This document shows positions 1-4,572 of a DNA stretch of 5,338 nucleotides, piece after piece (position 1 is the stretch's first letter; each line of letters starts with the position of its first letter). Both the position numbers and the translations under genes were made by a program. The notes under the pieces are model-generated. The model was not told the DNA's origin and ran no database searches. It worked only from the letters and a program-made list of their open reading frames with translations. Origin of the DNA: Clostridiales bacterium (lineage in GTDB: Bacteria; Bacillota; Clostridia; Christensenellales; Borkfalkiaceae); NCBI GenBank assembly GCA_021635425.1, contig JAJWOJ010000163.1, positions 1 through 5,338 of the forward strand, read 5' to 3'.

Positions 1-24
1 AAATAAAACGAGGTATTATTAAAA

Positions 25-690
25 ATGAAAAAAATCATAACGGCAATTCTTGTGTTGATTATTTCCGTAACGACGCTTACGGCTTTCACTTCCTGTAAAG
101 ACGAAAATGCGCCGTCAACGGGCTGGAACGTCAAAAAATACGAACTCGAAACGGGCGAAACGACGGAATCGGGCGGCAATAAAACGGAAGACGTCGTTCA
201 TAAATTAGGTTTTTACGTCGGCGACGGAACGAAGAAGATTTCCGAAGTTTGGGTAAACATAGCAAAAATATATAACGGTACCGCGGATTTCTCCCTGAAC
301 GTTTATACGGGCGATCTTAAAGTGAAAAGTTCCACTCCCACATATCCCGCTTTCAAGCGTTCGGTAACGATTGACGAAGTTAAGAAGGCAAAAAAAGAGC
401 GTCACGGCTGGGTTAAACTCGATTTCAACGATAAATGGAAAGATATCGCCGCAAATAAGCAGATTATGTTGACCGTTAATGGCGAGTTCGATTTCAACGA
501 AATCGCGTTTGTCGGAACGGACGGAAAACTCCTTTCGGTTTCGCTTGAAAAGCTCGATTATTGGTATGAAAGAAAAGACGGCAGCGTCGTTATGAACGCA
601 AAAAATAAAACGGATATCGCAGAACTCGAAAAAAGTCCGCTTTTCCTTATCGACGAGCAGTCTAAATTCGAACTCAGAGATAAAAAGTAA
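25..690 (+). CDS. Predicted secreted lipoprotein of unknown function, 221 aa
   Basis: I do not recognise a named family. Residues 1-23 form a signal peptide: two lysines, a hydrophobic stretch (about 5-20), then FTSC ending at Cys24. This is a lipobox-like site, although Phe at -3 is less usual than Leu. The mature protein should be lipid-anchored on the outer face of the membrane. After a polar linker (25-60), residues about 61-170 look like a beta-sandwich: alternating hydrophobic strands, the run SEVWVNIAKI, and a NEIAFVGTDGKLL segment recalling carbohydrate-binding or discoidin-like folds. The end, with LFLIDEQ near residue 210, resembles what I recall of the junction between an N-terminal beta domain and the membrane part of clostridial PMT-type glycosyltransferases. 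Here the protein simply stops; that comparison is from memory. The start is the first ATG, with GAGG at 10-13 and a longish 11-nt spacing. Whatever lies upstream is outside the window. Confidence 0.8.
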   Translation: MKKIITAILVLIISVTTLTAFTSCKDENAPSTGWNVKKYELETGETTESGGNKTEDVVHKLGFYVGDGTKKISEVWVNIAKIYNGTADFSLNVYTGDLKVKSSTPTYPAFKRSVTIDEVKKAKKERHGWVKLDFNDKWKDIAANKQIMLTVNGEFDFNEIAFVGTDGKLLSVSLEKLDYWYERKDGSVVMNAKNKTDIAELEKSPLFLIDEQSKFELRDKK

Positions 691-711
691 AAAACGCGTA
701 TAAAAAAAATT

Positions 712-740
712 TCCCGCAATTTAATGCGGGATTTTTTTTT
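712..740 (+). terminator. Intrinsic terminator of the lipoprotein gene, probably bidirectional
   Basis: A 7-bp stem (TCCCGCA / TGCGGGA, 712-718 and 725-731) with a 6-nt loop is followed by nine T on the plus strand (732-740). It begins 21 bases after the lipoprotein stop. On the minus strand the same stem is followed by AA and then eight T (complement of 702-709), so it can also stop transcripts arriving from the DUF1508 gene. The two genes converge here. Confidence 0.85.
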
Positions 741-752
741 GGGGCAAAATTT

Positions 753-780
753 CGCGCGGCGGACAAAAGTCCGCCGCGCG
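753..780. repeat. Perfect 12-bp GC-rich hairpin between convergent genes
   Basis: The arms CGCGCGGCGGAC (753-764) and GTCCGCCGCGCG (769-780) pair without mismatch around an AAAA loop, on either strand. No long T tract follows on either side: TTTAAA on the plus strand, and AAATTTT then GCCCC on the minus strand. It lies 38 bases past the DUF1508 stop. It may be the first, weaker part of a double terminator for that gene, or an mRNA 3'-end stabilising stem. I favour the 3'-end role because a canonical terminator stands right behind it. Confidence 0.7.
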
Positions 781-818
781 TTTAAACCGCCGTAACGTAT
801 ATCGATTCCATGCGTATG

Positions 819-1694
819 TCAGTTTTCCTGAAGTGCGGAATTTTTCAAAAATCCGCGGACGCTTTCAATCGCATTCTGACACGAGGGAAGTTGAGCGTAG
901 GTTTCGCTTACGCACAGGGTGAGCTTCTGAGCGTTTCTTATTTTGAAGAAATATCTTCCTTTTTTGTCGCTGTCGATTATGATGTTGCCTTTAAGTCCGT
1001 TTTCGGTTATGTTGTCAACAGCCTCTTTTGCGGAAGCGTAAGAAGCGTAAGATTCGGTGGAGAGCAACAGTTCGCCGTTGGAAGCATAAAGCTTAGCCAT
1101 GAAAGCTTCGTCGATTTTTTCGATTATCCACTTGCCGCTGTATTTTTTATCGGAAGCCGAACTGCTTTTCGGCGGAACGTAATTTATTATGGTAAGGTCT
1201 TTTTCGACTGTGTCCGAAACGGGCGAATCGATAAATTTTCTCACCGATTCTATCGATTTAAGGCATGCGGATTTGTTAGGATAAGTCGCGCCCGCGCACA
1301 GGAATCTGTTTTGCGGAGTTTTGAGCTTGAAGAAATAGTTTTTGTTTTTGTCGCAGTAGTAAGTAAAATTGTTTTCGTCCGCGGCGTTTTTCTGAATGGT
1401 GGCGATGCCTTTTTTCGCGCCTTCCGCCGAAGAATAGGTTTCGCTCGTGAGCATTACTTCTTTATTGTTTGCCTGAAGGTAAGCAACGAATTCCCCTTCG
1501 CCTTTTTCTTTGATAAGCCACTTGCCCGTAACTTTCTTTGCGGCGGGCGTAACCGTTGCCGCAGTCGTTTTATCGTCTGCGTTTAAGGAGTCTGTTGCGG
1601 TTTTAACGTTTTTCGTTGTTTTCTTGTTCGTTTTTTCGGCTGTTTTAACGTCTTTTTCGGTTTGTTTATTCGTAGGATTGGTCTTTTTCTCCAT
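819..1694 (-). CDS. Alternative short product: soluble DUF1508 protein from internal ATG, 291 aa
   Basis: This is a second possible product of the same frame, not a separate locus. The ATG at 1692-1694 is preceded on the minus strand by AAAGGAG (1701-1707) with six bases between, a stronger start context than many first genes in operons. The product would begin with a Lys/Thr-rich tail and contain all four DUF1508 half-repeats but no membrane helix. No stop codon separates it from the upstream frame, and the Shine-Dalgarno bases are themselves read as Lys-Glu in the long form. I see no convincing promoter just upstream, so it would be translated from the long transcript. Confidence 0.6.
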   Translation of the reverse strand: MEKKTNPTNKQTEKDVKTAEKTNKKTTKNVKTATDSLNADDKTTAATVTPAAKKVTGKWLIKEKGEGEFVAYLQANNKEVMLTSETYSSAEGAKKGIATIQKNAADENNFTYYCDKNKNYFFKLKTPQNRFLCAGATYPNKSACLKSIESVRKFIDSPVSDTVEKDLTIINYVPPKSSSASDKKYSGKWIIEKIDEAFMAKLYASNGELLLSTESYASYASAKEAVDNITENGLKGNIIIDSDKKGRYFFKIRNAQKLTLCVSETYAQLPSCQNAIESVRGFLKNSALQEN

Positions 1695-2123
1695 GATTGT
1701 CTCCTTTGTAATAAAAAATTTGTGTTTATGATGTTCTTCGATAGTCGCGAAATCGTCTATCGATAATTGCGACATCGTTTCCGAAGTTTTCCGTTCGTCC
1801 TGTTCGGTTGCGTCCGTCTGTCGGTTGTTTTTCAGCGGCGGGGGAGCCGTTCTCAAAACGCCGCCGAGGCTTTTTTCGCCTTTGAGCCAGTCCATTTCGC
1901 ACATTTCGAATTCCTGATGGCTGTTGTCGCTGAAGTCTACGTCTTCGCTGTCGTCGCTCTCGACAGGCACTTCTCCGAACATTTTCGCGTATTCCGCGTC
2001 TCTTTTTGCTTTATTCTTTTTCGCCGTTACGATTATTATCGCGATAACGAGAATCGCGACGGCGATAACTAAAACGGAAACGGCAAAAATATTGTTTTTT
2101 ATGTATTCTGTTATTGCTTTCAA
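819..2123 (-). CDS. Membrane-anchored protein with four DUF1508 (YegP-like) half-repeats, 434 aa, with an internal start
   Basis: One open frame from a TTG start (2121-2123) preceded by AAAGGAG at 7-nt spacing. Residues about 11-33 form a single transmembrane helix followed by KKNKAKR, so the bulk should face the cytoplasm. Residues 45-143 are acidic, polar and probably disordered; 145-195 are a Lys/Thr-rich linker. Then come four related units, at about 212-249, 264-297, 341-377 and 391-426, each with an aromatic-rich strand, a turn, a SETY-like motif and a helix ending in an I..V/I pattern. This is the DUF1508 fold, arranged as two tandem pairs each opening with GKW. The family has no firmly known biochemical role. 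Met144 (1692-1694) has its own excellent ribosome site in the same frame and would give a soluble 291-aa protein, which looks like the usual form of the family. The 143-residue extension is therefore either a genuine anchored isoform or a former upstream gene without a stop. A consensus promoter drives the long form. Confidence 0.8.
   Translation of the reverse strand: MKAITEYIKNNIFAVSVLVIAVAILVIAIIIVTAKKNKAKRDAEYAKMFGEVPVESDDSEDVDFSDNSHQEFEMCEMDWLKGEKSLGGVLRTAPPPLKNNRQTDATEQDERKTSETMSQLSIDDFATIEEHHKHKFFITKETIMEKKTNPTNKQTEKDVKTAEKTNKKTTKNVKTATDSLNADDKTTAATVTPAAKKVTGKWLIKEKGEGEFVAYLQANNKEVMLTSETYSSAEGAKKGIATIQKNAADENNFTYYCDKNKNYFFKLKTPQNRFLCAGATYPNKSACLKSIESVRKFIDSPVSDTVEKDLTIINYVPPKSSSASDKKYSGKWIIEKIDEAFMAKLYASNGELLLSTESYASYASAKEAVDNITENGLKGNIIIDSDKKGRYFFKIRNAQKLTLCVSETYAQLPSCQNAIESVRGFLKNSALQEN
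1701..1707 (-). promoter_or_regulatory. Strong internal Shine-Dalgarno, in frame inside the DUF1508 gene
   Basis: The minus strand reads AAAGGAG, then ACAATC, then ATG. The match to the 16S anti-Shine-Dalgarno and the 6-nt spacing equal those of the other confident starts in this window. It decides in favour of a real initiation event at 1694. Confidence 0.75.
1738..1763. repeat. Inverted repeat upstream of the internal start
   Basis: The arms TCGATAG (1738-1744) and CTATCGA (1757-1763) flank 12 bases. In mRNA of the minus strand the stem ends about 30 nt before the internal Shine-Dalgarno. It lies within coding sequence of the long form. It could be a short mRNA hairpin, a relic operator, or chance. 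Confidence 0.4.
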
Positions 2124-2137
2124 AAAATCTCTCCTTT

Positions 2138-2168
2138 CGGTTTTTTTCGGGATTAACCGTCAAAACCG
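2138..2168 (-). promoter_or_regulatory. Possible 5'-leader hairpin next to the DUF1508 ribosome site
   Basis: In the leader of the minus-strand transcript, CGGTTTT (2162-2168) can pair with AAAACCG (2138-2144) across a 17-nt loop. The second arm directly abuts the AAAGGAG at 2131-2137. The pairing is AT-rich and weak, so a regulatory role is only possible. Confidence 0.25.
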
Positions 2169-2182
2169 ACTATTTCAAGTCG

Positions 2183-2211
2183 ATTATACAACTTATATAT
2201 AAAACTGTCAA
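2183..2211 (-). promoter_or_regulatory. Perfect-consensus sigma-A promoter of the DUF1508 gene
   Basis: The minus strand shows TTGACA (2206-2211), a 17-bp AT-rich spacer and TATAAT (2183-2188). All twelve positions match the housekeeping consensus. Transcription should begin near 2176, giving a leader of about 50 nt before the TTG start. A 5-bp inverted repeat, CGACT / AGTCG (2167-2182), covers the predicted start point, and a small palindrome (2216-2226) lies just upstream of the -35. Both are places where a repressor could act. Confidence 0.85.
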
Positions 2212-2215
2212 ATAT

Positions 2216-2226
2216 TTAACGGTTAA
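2216..2226. repeat. Palindrome TTAAC-G-GTTAA upstream of the -35 box
   Basis: An 11-bp near-perfect palindrome ends 5 bp from the minus-strand -35 element. Its half ACGGTTAA (2219-2226) recurs in inverted orientation as TTAACCGT at 2153-2160, on the other side of the promoter. The pair therefore brackets the promoter like dual operator sites. The sequence is short and AT-rich, so chance is possible. Confidence 0.4.
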
Positions 2227-2238
2227 CACTTGTATTTT

Positions 2239-2260
2239 GCTGTAAAATCGCTGTAAAATC
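2239..2260. repeat. Two exact adjacent 11-bp direct repeats in the divergent promoter region
   Basis: GCTGTAAAATC occurs at 2239-2249 and again at 2250-2260 with no gap. The 11-bp period is about one helical turn, so both copies present the same face of the DNA. This suits a DNA-binding protein that sits side by side on direct repeats. The repeats lie between the minus-strand -35 (2211) and the plus-strand -35 (2283), where one factor could influence both genes. Confidence 0.6.
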
Positions 2261-2282
2261 GGGTCGAATTCACGGGAAATCA

Positions 2283-2311
2283 TTGCGTTGAACGATTTTT
2301 TGTGGTATCAT
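2283..2311 (+). promoter_or_regulatory. Probable extended -10 promoter of the exonuclease gene
   Basis: TTGCGT (2283-2288), a 17-bp spacer and TATCAT (2306-2311) match the housekeeping consensus at three and five positions. TGG directly precedes the -10 element, as in extended -10 promoters. An overlapping choice is TTGAAC (2288-2293) with TATACA (2311-2316), also with a 17-bp spacer. Either places the transcript start near 2318-2323. That is downstream of a possible TTG codon at 2288 and supports 2375 as the true gene start. Confidence 0.55.
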
Positions 2312-2374
2312 ATACATATAGGGGAATATTTTCTTGTCTGTTATCATCGGGCATGGCGGGACAAAAGGTATTTT

Positions 2375-2998
2375 ATGATTATTTTTTTCGATACGGAAAC
2401 CACGGGGCTTATCCCGGGGCGGATTATTCAGCTTTCATATATAATGCAGAGCGAAACGGAAGTAAGGGCGAAAAACTTCTTTTTTGCCGTGGAATACGTC
2501 GAGCCGTCGGCGGTTGCGGTGCATGGTTTTACGCCCGAAAAGCTTGCCGTCTTGTCCGGCGGAAAGACGTTTTCGTGCGATATCGACGAGATATACGACG
2601 ATTTCGCCGCGGCGGATCTTATCGTCGCGCACAACGTCAGATTCGATATAAATTTCATGATCGCGGAGTTTTGTTATCAGGACAGGCGGTTCAGATATAA
2701 AAACGAGTTCGATACGATGAAGTTTTTTACGCCGATTATGAAACTTATCCGCGAAAATCACAAGGGCTATAAATATCCTAAACTTTCCGAAATGATCGAG
2801 TATCTCGACATTTATCCCTACGACGTAACGAGAAAAACCGCCGAGCTTTTTTCCGTCACGGGCGCGGGCGGGCATGACGCAAGGTATGATTCGACGGCTT
2901 TATATCTCGCTTTCAACGAGGGAGCAAAGCGAGTGGAAGAGCTTTCGGATATAAAACGAAAACACGTTTCGCACTCGTCCGATGAAGATGATTTTTAA
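2375..2998 (+). CDS. DEDDh-type 3'-5' exonuclease (DnaQ/RNase T superfamily), 207 aa
   Basis: It removes nucleotides from 3' ends of DNA or RNA using two metal ions. All catalytic motifs are present. Exo I is FDTETTG with Asp6 and Glu8. Exo II is AHNVRFD with His86, Asn87 and Asp91. Exo III is HDARYD with His167, Ala169 and Asp172, the HxAxxD pattern that defines the DEDDh class. The YPKLSEM segment near 134-140 is the usual element between Exo II and Exo III. The protein ends in a charged tail (about 190-207) with an acidic terminus and carries no polymerase, helicase or BRCT part, so it is a stand-alone nuclease. The start is ATG at 2375 with AAAAGG six bases upstream and MIIFFDTETTG immediately after. 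An upstream TTG at 2288 in the same frame adds 29 unlike residues and would precede the likely transcript start. Whether it acts on DNA (proofreading or repair) or RNA cannot be told from sequence. It is transcribed alone, divergent from the DUF1508 gene. Confidence 0.9.
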   Translation: MIIFFDTETTGLIPGRIIQLSYIMQSETEVRAKNFFFAVEYVEPSAVAVHGFTPEKLAVLSGGKTFSCDIDEIYDDFAAADLIVAHNVRFDINFMIAEFCYQDRRFRYKNEFDTMKFFTPIMKLIRENHKGYKYPKLSEMIEYLDIYPYDVTRKTAELFSVTGAGGHDARYDSTALYLAFNEGAKRVEELSDIKRKHVSHSSDEDDF

Positions 2999-3041
2999 CC
3001 GATAATCGACTTATAGCGCGGTTTATTGTGTTTATTGCAAT

Positions 3042-3094
3042 AAAAAAACTTGTATGAAGCTCTGATAAAACAAAGCCGCATACAAGTTTTTTTT
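3042..3094. terminator. Bidirectional terminator between the exonuclease and DUF308 genes
   Basis: A 15-bp stem pairs A7-CTTGTATG (3042-3056) with CATACAAG-T7 (3079-3093). The intervening 22 bases also fold: GCTCTG (3059-3064) pairs with CAAAGC (3071-3076) with one mismatch around ATAAAA. The A run on one side and the T run on the other give a T tract for both strands. It serves the plus-strand exonuclease, ending at 2998, and the minus-strand DUF308 gene, ending at 3108, 14 bases away. Confidence 0.88.
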
Positions 3095-3107
3095 ACTTGT
3101 TATTTGG

Positions 3108-3605
3108 TTAGATAAGTTTCTTTCCGAAGAACATGAATATTCCGTCGAGAATGAGGATTACGCCGATAACGATAAGGAAACTGTCAACCATTTCCCATTT
3201 GCTGACGATTAAAAGCACGCCGCAGACAATCGTTAATACCGCAGAAAGAAGAGCGATAATGCTTATCTTCGGGAAACTAAAGCATGCGAGCAGTTCGAAA
3301 ACGCCTTTTACGCAAAGAACGATGCCGAGGATAAGAAGAATAATTTCAACGAACAGCCAGCCGCCTAAAATTATGAGCGCGCCTACCGCCGCCATCAACA
3401 CGCCGTAAATGAGGTCGCCCTTTAAAATCGCGAGGACGCCGAGAACGATTGCCACGATGCCCGCAACGGTCATTGCCCAGTTAAGAGCCTGCGTTCTGAA
3501 AATGCAGAGAACTGCGCCGAGGACGATATAAACAAGCGCGGAAATGAGCATGTTTTTGTCTTGCGAAGAGCGTATGCGTTTTACTTTTGTTTTGTCTTTT
3601 GCCAT
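3108..3605 (-). CDS. DUF308 (HdeD-like) six-helix membrane protein, 165 aa
   Basis: A short charged cytoplasmic N-terminus (1-17, rich in Lys and Arg) is followed by about six hydrophobic helices in three hairpins, roughly at 18-36, 42-61, 66-82, 84-106, 112-134 and 138-160. Small Gly-rich patterns such as LGVLAILKG, LGIVLCVKG and LILDGIFMF recur about every 45 residues. This internal repeat and the length fit DUF308, the family of E. coli HdeD, linked there to acid stress; in Firmicutes the role is unknown. There is no catalytic motif. ATG at 3603-3605 follows AAAGGAG by 6 nt. The gene lies 39 bp after the SufB-like gene on the same strand with no visible promoter between, so it may be the last gene of that operon. 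The hairpin just upstream of its ribosome site may set its expression level. A functional tie to Fe-S assembly is not implied by the sequence. Confidence 0.85.
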   Translation of the reverse strand: MAKDKTKVKRIRSSQDKNMLISALVYIVLGAVLCIFRTQALNWAMTVAGIVAIVLGVLAILKGDLIYGVLMAAVGALIILGGWLFVEIILLILGIVLCVKGVFELLACFSFPKISIIALLSAVLTIVCGVLLIVSKWEMVDSFLIVIGVILILDGIFMFFGKKLI

Positions 3606-3618
3606 AATTAACTCCTTT

Positions 3619-3643
3619 CGGGCGAATTTCCGCCCGTTTTTTT
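3619..3643 (+). terminator. Terminator-like hairpin facing against the suf/DUF308 genes
   Basis: The stem CGGGCG (3619-3624) / CGCCCG (3631-3636) with a 6-nt loop is followed by seven T (3637-3643) on the plus strand only. No plus-strand gene ends here, so it would stop antisense or read-through RNA before it enters the SufB-like gene. On the minus strand the hairpin has no T tract and ends right at the AAAGGAG of the DUF308 gene. There it would be a leader or intercistronic hairpin, not a terminator. Confidence 0.6.
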
Positions 3644-3644
3644 A

Positions 3645-4568
3645 TTATTTCAAAAAGCCGTTTACTATTTTTTCTTCGGCTTCTTTTTCGGTAAGCCCTA
3701 AGCTCATGAGCTTTATGAGCTGTTCGCCCGCAATTTTTCCTATCGCCGCTTCGTGGATAAGGCTTGCGTCGATATTGTTTGCGTTGAGTTCGGGTTTTGC
3801 GGTAACCGTTCCGTTATCCATTATAATGGCGTCGCATTCGGTATGCCCGGAGCATTTGTTGTTTCCGTCTACGAGCGAAATGTATTTCTGATGCGAATCG
3901 TCTTTGGCGATCGACCTCGAAACTACGTGCGCGCCCGAGTTCTCGCCGTTTAAAGCAACGTGGAAATTTGTCTCGGCGTATTGCTTGCCGTGCGTCATTA
4001 TTTTTTCGTGAATGACGAGCGTTGCGTTTGCCGCCAGCACGGCGTCGGTTTTTCTTATTGCCGAATCGACCCCTCTTATCTGAGCCGTTTCCATCGTCAT
4101 CGAACCGCCTTCGTCGATTTCGATAAGGGTAGTGGGGTTTAAAATTCTTTCGCCCGTGCCTTCGCCCTCGCCGTAATGTTTTTCGATGTACAAAACCTTT
4201 GCGTTTTTGCCGATATGGAAGGCGTGGATTCCGTCGTGTTCGCTTTTAAGCCCGCCCGCGTTGTGGATTCCGCAACCCGCAACGATAGTGACGTCTGCGC
4301 CGTCCGCAACGTAAAAATCGTTGTAAACGAGGTCGTTAAGCCCCGTTTCGGTTAAAATTACGGGGATATCCACGCGTTCGTTCTTCGTGTCGGACTTAAT
4401 GTATATATCGATTCCGGGTTTGTCTTTTTTGGTTACTATATCTATGTTGGCGGTGGTGTTTCTGCCTGCGAGCTTGCCGTTTTCGCGGATGTTATACGCC
4501 CCCAAAGGCACTTTTTCAAGCCCTGCGATTTCTTTTAAAAGCCCTTTTTCCGTTTTTCCGAATTCCAT
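3645..4568 (-). CDS. sufB: Short SufB/SufD-family Fe-S scaffold protein (SmsB-like), 307 aa
   Basis: It is the likely scaffold on which Fe-S clusters are built, working with the SufC ATPase in the cytoplasm. The C-terminal half carries the family signature: CSGHTECDAIIMD (239-251), AKPEL (257-261), LIHEAAIGKI (270-279) and EQL..LMSLGLTEKEAEEKIVNGF (282-305). By motif alignment, Cys245 corresponds to the essential SufB cysteine (Cys405 in E. coli), and His272-Glu273 to the His-Glu of EHEA (433-434). The middle, with alternating short strands (about 85-235), fits the right-handed beta-helix core. At 307 residues it is far shorter than E. coli SufB (495) or SufD (423), lacking most of the N-terminal region, as in the minimal SUF (SMS) scaffolds of archaea and anaerobic bacteria. 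ATG at 4566-4568 has AGGAGG inside the end of sufC. The 4-bp gap implies translational coupling. The symbol is used in the family sense; smsB would be equally fitting. Confidence 0.92.
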   Translation of the reverse strand: MEFGKTEKGLLKEIAGLEKVPLGAYNIRENGKLAGRNTTANIDIVTKKDKPGIDIYIKSDTKNERVDIPVILTETGLNDLVYNDFYVADGADVTIVAGCGIHNAGGLKSEHDGIHAFHIGKNAKVLYIEKHYGEGEGTGERILNPTTLIEIDEGGSMTMETAQIRGVDSAIRKTDAVLAANATLVIHEKIMTHGKQYAETNFHVALNGENSGAHVVSRSIAKDDSHQKYISLVDGNNKCSGHTECDAIIMDNGTVTAKPELNANNIDASLIHEAAIGKIAGEQLIKLMSLGLTEKEAEEKIVNGFLK

Positions 4569-4572
4569 TTCG

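Noticed and set aside
783..818. Weak dyad-like sequence around ATATCGAT and CATGCGTATG past the DUF1508 stop
   Set aside because: The arms are short and imperfect and fall in a region already explained by two hairpins.
810..1586. 258-codon open frame on the plus strand opposite the DUF1508 gene
   Set aside because: It lacks a ribosome binding site, its product is an unnatural Phe/Val/Arg-rich string, and it mirrors a Lys/Glu-rich gene with clear domains, promoter and start on the other strand.
2230..2259. Alternative plus-strand promoter TTGTAT-18-TAAAAT
   Set aside because: The -35 match is weak, and the -10 is simply part of the tandem repeat. The extended -10 site at 2303-2311 is closer to the gene and better.
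2288..2374. 29-residue upstream extension of the exonuclease from a TTG codon
   Set aside because: It overlaps the predicted promoter, has no ribosome site, and the exonuclease family begins at MIIFFDTETTG with a good ribosome site at 2375.
2435..2875. 146-codon minus-strand frame within the exonuclease gene
   Set aside because: It is antisense to a gene with all catalytic motifs intact and shows no family pattern or start signal.
4569..4572. Possible frameshift or fusion between sufC and the SufB-like gene
   Set aside because: Each gene has a proper end or start, and AGGAGG precedes the second ATG. The 4-bp gap is normal operon packing.
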